This document shows, one piece after another, positions 37,523 to 47,047 of a DNA stretch of 64,000 nucleotides. The DNA lies in the NCBI GenBank assembly GCA_948474755.1, contig CAOLHI010003134.1, positions 124,001 through 188,000 on the forward strand, given 5' to 3'. How positions within the stretch are numbered: the stretch's first letter is position 1; the number at the start of each line of letters is the position of its first letter. Below the pieces are notes generated by a model. It made no database searches. It was not told where the DNA came from and saw only the letters and a program-made list of their open reading frames with translations. The DNA comes from Ctenosaura bakeri (Eukaryota > Chordata > Lepidosauria > Squamata > Iguanidae). The translations under genes and the position numbers were made by a program.

Positions 37523-38653
37523 TCTCTTGGACACTTTCCAAAAATGTCTACCCTATTTTCAGATGAGAAAGAGGGAATATGTTTCACTAAACACTATTTT
37601 GGAGAGAAGCAGAATGCTTCAACAGTTTGAGGGCATAGAACAAAAGTCTAGACAAAAAAAAAAAAAGGAATCGTAAATATTTACTTCTAAAGAAAACTGT
37701 ACTGCTACTTTATATTGGTAATTAAAGAGTAATGAGTTAAGGAACAAGAAATGGAAACAATAGGAGTCAGCTCCATTGCTTCTGCCAACAATATTAAATA
37801 TTACTAAACAATGTTAAACCATGAATTAGTTTTGAATGATTTTATCTACACTTGTTATAGATGGTAAATTGTGGGACAGTTCATTTAAAAGTCTTGGGAG
37901 GGGACTTTTTTGTTTTTAGTAGTTCAGGTGAGCCTGAAAAAGTAAATTAACAAATTATTTTCCAAAGCATTTTTGTCCAGGAGTATGCTAACAATGTTGT
38001 CCTGCATTAAATTAATTTCTCCTCCCCCTCCTCCTCCTCCTCCTCCTCCTCTTCAGACAGCATCAAAACTAATATTAATTACAACATTGGTGGTAATGAA
38101 TTCCAGGTTTAATTGTGTTCTGTAAAAAGTTACTTCATTTTCTCTCTCCTGAGTTTGCTGCCAATCAATTTAATTCTGTGCACCCTGCATGTCAGCATCC
38201 AAAGAGAAAGATTTCTGTCTATGCACTTCCACCACTTCATTCATAATTATATAAAACTCTGTCTTGTCTCTCTTCAGTTTGACTGCCCATCTATAAAGAA
38301 TTTCTGTTCTGCTGATTTGAAAACGGAGATTTTTTTATTTACATTCATGGAAAATCAAATAAAATCCACATATCTTTATCTTGTTCATATTAGCAGTATC
38401 CACTGCACTTCTTCTCATTTTCAAGACTTCTCACGGTGGAAAAAAATATATTTTCAGCTAATACTATGACTAATAGGAAGAATAAATTTAGGGAGGATTA
38501 ACATATATCTATACCAGTCATATAACAAACCATTCTAAAGGTAGTGTAAAATTAACAGAGAGTCCAACTACCAGGACAAATCTAGTTTTGGTTTAAAGTC
38601 TTAACTTTTCATCCGTGGATCCTTGGCTGTAGATTCTGCCTAGCAATGGATTA
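37523..38653. other. Unassigned DNA with a (CTC)n patch
   Basis: No gene recognised. A (CTC)n microsatellite lies at 38020-38053, only 600 bp before the mixed triplet array. Several low-complexity A-runs are present (for example 37656-37668). Confidence 0.5.
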
Positions 38654-38759
38654 AGCTTCTGCTTCTGCTTCTGCTTCTTCCGCTTCTTCCTCTTCTTTCG
38701 CTGCTTCCTATTCTTCTTCTTCTTCCGCTTCTTCTTCTTCTTCCGCTTCTTCTTCTTCT
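38654..38759. repeat. Mixed triplet array, left segment
   Basis: CTT, CTG and CCG triplets in uninterrupted 3-bp register begin here. The segment ends at the solo LTR. The 5 bp at 38755-38759 (CTTCT) recur at 39370-39374 just beyond the LTR. Confidence 0.95.
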
Positions 38760-39369
38760 TGTCAGTGCCAGGCGGTGGTCAGGCAGAGGCAGGGGAGCTG
38801 GTTAGAGTTGCAGGGCTTTAATGCAGTCTTAACAGAAATAAACACAGGCTGTTAAAGTACATAAGGCAGGTTACTTCACTAAGGCGAACAGGAGGACTGG
38901 TTTCAGGCGAGGGCAGGAACAAGGCACAGACAGCAGGACCACAGTTGACCGACGGTTGTTGCTCTGTGCCTTCCACAGCCCAGCGCCTGCCTCAAATAGC
39001 CCTCCAAGCCAGGCGTCGACCAATCAGGCGTGGCCATGTGGCTGACGGCCGACCAATCAGGCGTGGCCATGTGGCTGAGGGCTCGCAGCTGGGCTGTGCC
39101 TCACAGCTGCGAGCTCTCTGCCCGTTGCCTCCTCTGGATCGGGACCGCAGGCAGACTCCCAGGCCTCCCGCAGATCGGGGCCGCAAGTGGGCGGAGCCCC
39201 GGGAGTAGGCCCGGGGCCTGCAGCCTCTAGGTAGGTGGCTCCAGGCCCGGCAGCCTCTCCCACGGCCGCCAGGCCCGAGCCGTTGGCCGCGTCGGCCTCC
39301 AGACAAGGTCCCTCAGCCGCAGCGGCCTCAGGGGCAGCGACAGGCCCAGCCAGGCCCATGCCCCTGACA
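38760..39369 (-). mobile_element. Solo LTR inserted in the triplet array
   Basis: The 610-bp block begins TGTCAGTGCC and ends CCCCTGACA, giving the TG...CA ends and inverted TGTCAG/CTGACA termini of an LTR. CTTCT lies on both sides, so a 5-bp duplication is consistent, though the array makes this weaker than usual. On the minus strand the order looks like an LTR: two tandem ATTGG (inverted CCAAT) boxes at about 39010-39065 within a 36-bp duplication, a CTATTTGAGG element near 38995, and an ATTAAA signal near 38820. The block is very GC- and CpG-rich compared with the array and flanks. No internal retroviral genes are present. Whether the parent was a Ty3/gypsy element or an endogenous retrovirus cannot be told from the LTR alone. 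Confidence 0.75.
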
Positions 39370-39888
39370 CTTCTTCCTCCTCTTCTTCTGCTTCTTCTTT
39401 TTCTTCCTCCTCTTCTTCCGCGCCGCCGCCGCCGCCGCTGCTGCTGCTGCTTCTTCTTCTTCTTCTTCTTCTTCTTCTTCTTCTTCTTCTTCTTCTTCTT
39501 CTTCTTCTTCTTCTTCTTCTTCTTCCATTTCTTCCTCTTCTTCCGCTGCTTCCTATTCTTCTTCTTCTTCAGCTTCTTCTTCTTCTTCTTCTTCTTCTTC
39601 TTCTTCTTCTTCTGCTTCTGCTTCTTCTTCTGCTTCTTCCGCTTCTTCCTCTTCTTCCTCTGCCGGTTCCTCTTCTTATTCCGCCGCCGCTGCTTCTTCT
39701 TCTTCTTGCTTCTTCTTGTTCTTCTATTCTTCTGCCGCTGCTTCTTCTTCTACTACTTCTTCCGCCGCCACCACCGCTGCTGCTGCCGCCGCCGCTGCTG
39801 CTGCTTCTTCTTCTTCTGCTGCTTCTGCTTCTGCTGCTGCCACTTCTTCCTTTTTGTTGTTCTTTTTCAGTCACTTCTTCTTCTTGCC

Positions 39889-39967
<79 letters not shown>

Positions 39968-40010
39968 CTTCTTCTTCTTCTTCTTCTTCTTCTTCTTCTT
40001 CTTCTCCGCC

Positions 40011-40057
<47 letters not shown>

Positions 40058-40442
40058 CTTCTTCTTCTTCTTCTTCTTCTTCTTCTTCTTCTTCTTCTTC
40101 TTCTTCTTCTTCCGCCACTGCTTCTTTTTTTCTTCTTCTTCTTCTGCCCCTTCTTCTGCTTCTGCTTCTGCTTCTTTTTCTGCTTCTGCTTCTTTCTCTT
40201 CTTCTTCTTCTGCCGCTTCTTCTACCGCTTCTTCTTTTTCATCTTCTTCTGTCGCTTCTTCTACCGCTTCTTCTTTTTCATCTTCTTCTGCCGCTTCTGC
40301 TTCTTCTTCTTCTTACGCCGCTGCTTCTTCTTCTCCTCCTCCTCCTCCTTCTTCCACCGGTGCTGCTGCTGCTTCTTCGTCGTCTTCTTCTTCTTCCGCT
40401 GCTGCTGCTGATTCTTCTTCTGCCGTTTCTTCTTCTTCTTTT
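39370..40442. repeat. Mixed triplet array, middle segment
   Basis: About 1.07 kb of CTT runs mixed with CTG, CCG, CCA and a few CTA triplets. Long pure tracts include CTT at 39447-39523, CCG at 39890-39937, CTG at 39937-39965 and CTT at 39965-40003. A 39-bp internal duplication containing 'ttctaccgcttcttcttttt' lies at about 40213-40290. The phase of three is kept almost throughout, so very long frames of Leu, Phe, Ser, Ala or Arg runs appear in all phases and are not genes. Confidence 0.97.
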
Positions 40443-40867
40443 TTTTATCATTCTTTTTTTTATTTATATAACTGAATCACAAATACAAAACAAGAAAAAA
40501 AATTAAACACCATGTGATATACATAATAGTGAATTAAAAATTTTTTTTTTCTTTTTCTTTTTTTCTCTTCTCTTAAGCAATACTAACTTTCATTGTTATT
40601 TTGCACCTTTACCCTTAAATTTATAAATCTGTTCAACTGTTATAATTTCACATTTAATTCAATATTTTTCACATCCCCTTTAATCTATTTCTATTGTTAA
40701 TTCTTTTAACTTTTTTTTTTAAAAAAAACATTAACATCACTTATCCATTTAAATCTATAAATCACAAGTTTGACACACACACCTACTAAGAATTACAAAA
40801 AATACAACATAAAAGAAAAACAAAACTAAAACTAAAAAATACCCACCCCCCAGAGCCAACTTTTTAT

Positions 40868-43800
40868 TTAATCCACTTTCCAAAATTGCCATTCTTCTTT
40901 TGACAGGGTAGTATTACTATCTATTTTCAGAACTTTATCCAAAAATATTTTCCAAATTTCTTCAAAATCATTCCCTTTAACCAAACCTTTCATAAACCTA
41001 ATTCTACATGTTAGTTTATCATTAATTGCAATTTTCCACACTTCGTTATACCATTCCTCTATTTGAAATTTTTCATTTGCTTTCCATTTTTTTGCTATTA
41101 TTAATCTCGCTGCAGTTAACAAATTTGTTATTAATTCTTTCTTTACTTGAGTACACTCAACCTTATCATATATAGACAACAATGCAATATTTGGACATAC
41201 TGGTATATCTGCTCCTATAATCTCTTTTATCTCTTTAAAAACCTTTTGCCAAAACTCCATTATCTTATTGCAATTCCACCACATATGCATATATGTACCA
41301 ATTTCTTGACATCCTCTCCAACATAATCTTGAATATTTCTCATCTATTTGATTTAATTTCACTGGAGTCAAGTACCATTTCCACACTAATTTATAATAAT
41401 TCTCTTTTATTCTTATTGATAATTTTTTTAAATGACGTTGTTTCCAAATTTTTCTCCATTCTTGTATATCTATATTTTGTACTATCTCTTCCTCCCACAT
41501 TTTTCTAAGAAAATCCTCTTCTTGTTCTTTTGCTAATATTTTATATATTTCACTTGTAATACCTTTTAGTATTTCATTTTCTTGCATATTTTCTCTTTGA
41601 ATAATAATTTGTTCAAATTTAGTATATTCTTTAAAATCCTTAACATATCTTTTCATACTCTTTGTCCATTGCTCTAATTGTATATAATTTAACCAGGATA
41701 TTTTAGTTTCCTGCAATCTCTCTTTCATTCTATCTTTATTTATCATTATTTTCATCCAATCTTTTAATCTATAAATTTTTTGTTTTTTTATTTCTTTCTC
41801 TATTATTTCTCTTAAATTTATTGGAAATTTTTCCATCATCACTATCGGAGTTAATATTGATATATTCGGTAATAATTTTCTTTTATTTTTTTTCCATATT
41901 TCTATTATATTTTTTATAAAAGGATTTTCTATCTTCTCCATTTCTTTCTTTGAAAAATTCCTAAAAAATGTATTTTCTAATTTTGTCTCAATATTCATAT
42001 CTTCTATCTCTAACCAATCTAAATCACCCTTTCCTGAAACCCCCTCTATGATATATCTCAATTGATTTGCATAATAATACCATTTTAAATTTGGAAGTCC
42101 CAGGCCACCTTCTTTTTGACTTTTATACCAATATTTCTTGTTAATCCTCGATTTTTTATTTCCATTACAAAAATTATTTAATATCTTTTGCCACTCCTTT
42201 AATTCTTCCTCTGATATTTTTATTGGTAACATTCTAAACAAAAAGTTAATTTTAGGTAAAATTTTCATTTTTACCACTGCTATTCTACCAAACCACGATA
42301 GCTTTATATTTTTGTAGTCCTCTAATTTCCTTTTTGTTTCTAATCTTAATTTCTTGAAATTTTTTTCCTGTAATTCTTGTAAATTTTTTGTAATCTCTAT
42401 TCCTAAATATTTAATTGATTCTTTTATTTTAAGTAATCCTCTTTTACTACTTATAAATTTTTGTACTTCTTCTTTAGTATAATTAAATAACATTATTTCT
42501 GATTTGGCCCAATTTATTTCTAATCCCGTCTTCTCCCCAAACTCTATTAAATGTTTATCTATCCTATCTATCTTTTCAATTGGATCCTTAATTGTCAACA
42601 ATGTGTCATCTGCAAATAAGCTTATTTTATTTTTTTCCTTAACTCCAATTCCTTCCAAATTCTCATCATTTCTTATCACATTCGCTAACATTTCTATAAC
42701 TATTGCAAATAAAACTGGAGATAATGGACATCCTTGTCTCGTTCCTCTTGTTATTTGAATCTGTTCTGTAAATCCATCATTTACCATCACTACAGATGTA
42801 TTATGTGAATACAATTGATTTATTAACCCTTTAAATCTCTCTCCTAATCCTATTTTATTTAAAATTGTTTTTAATGCCGGCCATTCCACACAATCAAAGG
42901 CTTTAAATATATCTAGGGCTAAAATTCCAGCTTTTTGTTTATCTCTGTCCATTATATTTATTTATCGTTTTCCCTATTAAATTTGCCATCTGTCTTCCTT
43001 GAATAAAACCACATTGATCTTTATGTATATACTTATAAATAAATTTATTTAACCTCTTCGCCATTATTGCTGTCAAAATTTTTGCATCTTGATTTATTAA
43101 AGATATTGGTCTATAAGAACCTGGATCCATAGGATCCTTATTTGGTTTTAAAATTAATATTATTAGTGACTGCTTCCATGATAATGGAATTTTTTCACCC
43201 CTCAATATACTATTATATAACACTTTTAGTTTAGGAATTAAACCTTTTTTAAATGTTTTATAATATTCTGGACCTAGTCCATCCAATCCTGGTGATTTTC
43301 CTCCTTTTAAATTATTTATTACTTCTTCTATTTCCTCTTCTGATATCATTTCTTCCATCAATCCTTTATCTTGTTCTGTTAGTCTTACTTTCCAATTTTT
43401 ATTAATATACTCCTCTATGTTCTCTAAAGATTTATCTTCTGCTGAATACAATTCTCAAAAAAATTCCTCAAATATTTTTAATTTCTCTTTCATCAACCTT
43501 TTTTCTTTACCAAATTTATCTTTAACTACGCCAATCATATTTCTAGTTTTTTTTTATTGTACTGATTTAGCCAGCATTTTAGAATTTTTATTACTATATT
43601 CAAAATATTCCCTTTCCAAGTATATTAGATTTTTCTGAACTTCGTCCATTTCTATCTTTTCTAATTCATCTCTTTTTGCTTGTAATATTATTAATTTCTG
43701 TTTAGTTCTATCTATTATATAATCATTCTCTAGTTCCTTTATTTCTTTTTCTAATTTTAATTTTTTTTCTCCTAATTGTCTCTTTAATTTGCTTGATTCT

Positions 43801-44696
43801 TTAATGCATAATCCTCTTACCACTGCCTTCATTGTATCCCACAATACATCTTGTGTTACTTCCTTATTGTTTATATCCCAAATTTCTTGCCACTCCTTCT
43901 CTATTTTATTTACTATCTCCTTATAATTAAATAACTTAGTATCCAGTCTCCACCTTTTTGCTTCTCTATAATTCCTTTTCATAGTTATATCCAAGTTCAT
44001 CAGAGCATGATCTGTCACTTTTATTGTTTCAATTTCTGTATTTATTAATCTAGGTATCATATTCTTTGAAACAAAAATATAATCTATTCTTGAGTAATTT
44101 TTATGAACTGATGAATAATACGTATATTTCTTTTCTTCACCCTTTATTAGCCTCCAAACATCTATCAGTTCATTTCTACTCACTAATTTATTCAAAATTG
44201 TTATATTATTATATCTATCTCTAATTGATGGATCTGATTTATCTTTCCATCTATCCATCACCATATTAAAATCACCTGCGATTATTGTATAATCTCCTTT
44301 CATTTTTTTGATCTTATTAAATATTTCTTCATAAAACTCTTTTTGCTTCTCATTAGGTGCGTAAATATTCATTATGACATATGTTTCTCCATCTATTTCA
44401 CCTTGTATAATTACATATCTACCTTTTTCGTCTAACTCCACACTTGTTACAATGAAATTGCATCTTTTGGAAATTATTATTGCAACTCCTCTTGATTTGG
44501 ATGTACCAAATGCTTCCTCATAAATAGCTACCCAGTTCAATCTAAGCTCATTTTTTTTATCTCTTTTCCCATGTGTTTCTTGTAAAAAAATTATATCGGC
44601 CTTATCTTTTTTTAATATCGATTCTATCCTTTTTCTCTTTATTATTGACCCCAAACCTTTCACATTCAATGTTGATATTCTCAATCTATTCTCCAT
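40868..44696 (-). pseudogene. L1 ORF2 protein (endonuclease-reverse transcriptase), three lesions
   Basis: About 1276 codons from ATG 44696 to a stop at 40868, the normal ORF2p length. Endonuclease (residues 1-240): LNVKGLGS, FLQETH, IAGDFNMVMD, SRIDYIFVS and TDHALMNLD. RT: GKSPGLDGLGPEYY, GSYRPISLINQDAKI, ALDIFKAFDCVEW (catalytic Asp), RGTRQGCPLSPVLF and LFADDTLL, an FADD variant of the usual YADD or FADD motif. C-terminal zinc-knuckle-like motif CWRGCQEIGTYMHMWWNC (C-x3-C-x7-H-x4-C), as in human L1. Lesions: a TAA at 43554-43556, a TGA at 43455-43457 and a one-base frameshift near 42939-42952. All three lie between the endonuclease and RT motif A. The intact motifs and few lesions suggest recent inactivation. 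Confidence 0.93.
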
Positions 44697-44754
44697 TTTT
44701 CATATTTTGAATTTTCTAATCCCACTCCCCATTGGCTCTTTAATGTGATGGTGC

Positions 44755-44812
44755 TCCCCTTCCCCTTCCCTTCCCACTCCCCTCCCCCTTCCCGCCCTCC
44801 CCTCCCCTCCCC
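44755..44812 (-). promoter_or_regulatory. G-quadruplex-prone tract in the L1 inter-ORF spacer
   Basis: The plus strand is a nearly pure CCCC/TCCC run; the L1 sense strand therefore has more than six G-runs of 3-5 bases separated by one to three bases. Such tracts can fold into quadruplexes. It lies in the 449-bp spacer between ORF1 and ORF2 (44697-45145), whereas mammalian L1 elements carry a comparable polypurine tract in the 3' UTR. A role in ORF2 translation or reverse transcription is speculation. Confidence 0.6.
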
Positions 44813-45145
44813 ACACAAACATTTGTCCCCCCCTCTTCCTCCAAAGCACTTCTGCCTTGGAAACGACCAGTCATGGTCCTGGGGTGTGTGTGTGAAGGTA
44901 TGCCAACTCCCGGCATAGAGACCAATACCCTCTCCCGATTTATTTTCTTTCCCATACTTTTTTTCCCTCTCTTCCCCCTCCCTTCCCTCTCTCTACCCTC
45001 TTGCTTTATATATATATAAATCTATCTCTATGCATTTATAATCTATAAGAATATATTTTACTCAGTAGTCATCTACCCTTCTCCTACTCTATGAAGTTCT
45101 CTTTCTTCTTCTTCTGTTATATCATATTGTTTCTTCCAGTCCTCC

Positions 45146-46186
45146 TCAGCCTCTGTCCTTTCGTTTATCTCCCGAAGTCTTCTTCTTTGCTCCTCCTGTT
45201 GCTCCTCCCACTGCTCCTTCTTCAGTTACTCCTCCCACTACTCCTTCCTCAGTTGCTCCTCCCGCTGCTCCTTCTTCTTCCTTTTCCTCTTGCTGGATCA
45301 GTTTCAGTTCTTTCAGGAGTTGCAATCCTTGTTCAAGAGAATTTATTCTGTGGTATTTGCCAGCATATTGGAATTTCAGAAAGATGGGATATCCCCAACT
45401 GTATCTTATCCCAACTCTCTGTAGAACTATGATGCAGGGTTTCATTTCCCTTCTCCAATTTATTGTTTCGCGGCATAAGTCATTATAAATTTCCACTGTG
45501 TTATCTCGATACTTCAATATTCCTGGATTCTTTCTAACAGCTCTCATCAAATCATCTTTCTTGTTGAAATTCGCAATTCTCATTATAATATCTCTGGGAA
45601 TTATTCCTCTTTTTGCAGCTGACACATGATGAATTCTCTCTATGTCATGATCTTCCCATAAAATCTCAGGAACAATGCTTTTTAGCCATTTTAAAACTTC
45701 CTCTTTCAAGGATTTTTGACTTTGTTGTGGCTGCTCTGCGAGTCCACGAATCCTCACATTGTTTCTTCTGTTCTGGTCTTGGAGCTGGATAATTTGTCTC
45801 TCTAACAAAGAAATCCTGCCATCATGTTCTGCTAGTCTGGTCTGCTGATTCCCTTGGGTTTTTTTTATATCATCCACTTTAAGGTCCAATGCTTTTAACT
45901 CCTGTGAGATTTTTTCCTGCAATTGCCCCATTTCTGCCCTTATATTAGATGTTATTGTAGTAACAAGAGCTTGATTAGACTCTGTAATAAGCTTGTGTAT
46001 AAAAGTTTTTATCTCTTCATTAGCTCCGTTCGCAGCTTTCTTCGCCGCCATTTTAATGACTTTTTCGTCTCCGTTAAAGTTTAAGTTTATATTTTCAAAA
46101 TCTCTAACTAGACGATTATATGTTTTATCTGTTGCTGTAGGTCGCTTCCAAACAGGGTGTTTATAGACCTTTTTTTTAGGCGGCAT
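45146..46186 (-). CDS. L1 ORF1 protein (RNA-binding, coiled-coil), intact
   Basis: A frame of 346 codons from an ATG at 46184-46186 (MPPKKKVYKHPVW) to a stop at 45146. L1 ORF1p is a trimeric nucleic-acid chaperone that coats L1 RNA. The basic start is followed by a helical region with heptad pattern (about residues 70-140, QLQEKISQELKALDLKVDDI and ISLLERQIIQLQ), then the RRM-like core starting RRNNVRIRGL (about 145), and a C-terminal domain with HHVSAAKRGIIPRDIIMRI. The last 45 residues are unusual: tandem blocks of GGATEEG type and acidic runs, encoded by a 30-bp minisatellite at about 45180-45280. An upstream non-ATG extension in the same frame is unlikely to be used. No lesion is visible in ORF1. 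Confidence 0.9.
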   Translation of the reverse strand: MPPKKKVYKHPVWKRPTATDKTYNRLVRDFENINLNFNGDEKVIKMAAKKAANGANEEIKTFIHKLITESNQALVTTITSNIRAEMGQLQEKISQELKALDLKVDDIKKTQGNQQTRLAEHDGRISLLERQIIQLQDQNRRNNVRIRGLAEQPQQSQKSLKEEVLKWLKSIVPEILWEDHDIERIHHVSAAKRGIIPRDIIMRIANFNKKDDLMRAVRKNPGILKYRDNTVEIYNDLCRETINWRREMKPCIIVLQRVGIRYSWGYPIFLKFQYAGKYHRINSLEQGLQLLKELKLIQQEEKEEEGAAGGATEEGVVGGVTEEGAVGGATGGAKKKTSGDKRKDRG

Positions 46187-46464
46187 ATATCTCAAGGACC
46201 ACAAAGGGGGAAAAAAAACTGTTTTGCTTTCGGTCCGTTTCAACAGTTATTTGCAGTTTAAACAGAGTCTTTTATTTTCCCTCCAGTTGGAGAAGAATCG
46301 AAACCAATCCACTATCTTATCTTACATTCTTTCCCACATTATTCAATTAATTACTCACATTCTTTCTTTGTTTTGAAAAAGGCTTCTGGAATTATTTTAT
46401 AATCATCTGTTCCGGGAGTCGAATATTTAGCCTCTCTCTGCCATCATAGTTGGCTCCTCCCCCC
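46187..46464 (-). promoter_or_regulatory. L1 5' untranslated region / internal promoter
   Basis: This 278-bp leader precedes ORF1. Its first bases contain GGAGGAGCCAA followed shortly by ATGGC, matching the layout of the mammalian L1 5' end, where an AAGATGGC site binds YY1 and fixes the transcription start. Equivalent binding here is inferred. The leader is short compared with the roughly 900-bp human L1 leader and contains no tandem monomers of the mouse type. Confidence 0.65.
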
Positions 46465-47012
46465 GTTTCTTCTTCTTCTTTTGCCGCTTCTGCTTCTTCT
46501 TCTTCTGCCACCGCTGCTACTTCTTCTTCTCTTCCGCCACCGCCGCCGCCGCTGCTTCTTCTTCAATTCTTCTTCTTCTGCTGCTTCTTCTTCTTCTGCC
46601 TCTTCTTCTGCCTCTTCTTCTGCTTCTTCTTCTTCTTCTACAGCTTCTTCTTCTTCTTCTTCTTCTTCTTCTTCTCTGCCGCTTCTTCTTCTTCTTTCTC
46701 TTCCTCTTCTTCTTCTGCCACTTCTTCTTCCTCTTCTTCTTCTGCTTCTTCTTCTGCCGTTTCTTCTGCTACTTCTTTTTCTTCTACAGCTTCTTCTTCT
46801 TCTTCTTCTGCCGCTTCTTCTTCTTCTTCTGCCGCTTCTTCTTCTTCTTCCCCTTCTGCCACTTCTTCTTCTGCTCCTTCTTCTTCTGCCACTGCTGCTG
46901 CTGCTGCTGCTTCTTCTTCTTCTGCCGCTTCTTCTTCTTCTTCTGCCGCTTCTTCTTCTTCTTCCCCTCCTGCCACTTCTTCTTCTGCTCCTTCTTCTTC
47001 TGCCACTGCTGC

Positions 47013-47047
<35 letters not shown>

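Larger units (their letters stand above)
40443..46464 (-). mobile_element. Full-length L1 LINE inserted in the triplet array
   Basis: The element is flanked by an 18-bp perfect duplication, GTTTCTTCTTCTTCTTTT, at 40425-40442 and 46465-46482, made of array sequence, so the two array halves join cleanly without it. On the minus strand the order is 5' UTR (46464-46187), ORF1 (46186-45146), a 449-bp spacer, ORF2 (44696-40868) and a 3' UTR with an A-rich end (40867-40443). The 5' terminus reads GGGGGGAGGAGCCAACTATG, then ATGGC, strikingly like the start of mammalian L1. Length, about 6.0 kb, is full for the family. ORF2 carries lesions, so this copy cannot move by itself, but it is otherwise little decayed. 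Confidence 0.95.

Noticed and set aside
39235..40506. A 423-codon plus-strand frame with long Phe, Ser, Ala and Leu runs
   Set aside because: It only reads the triplet array. CTT, CTG, CCG and CCA units contain no stop codons in most phases, so long frames are expected by composition.
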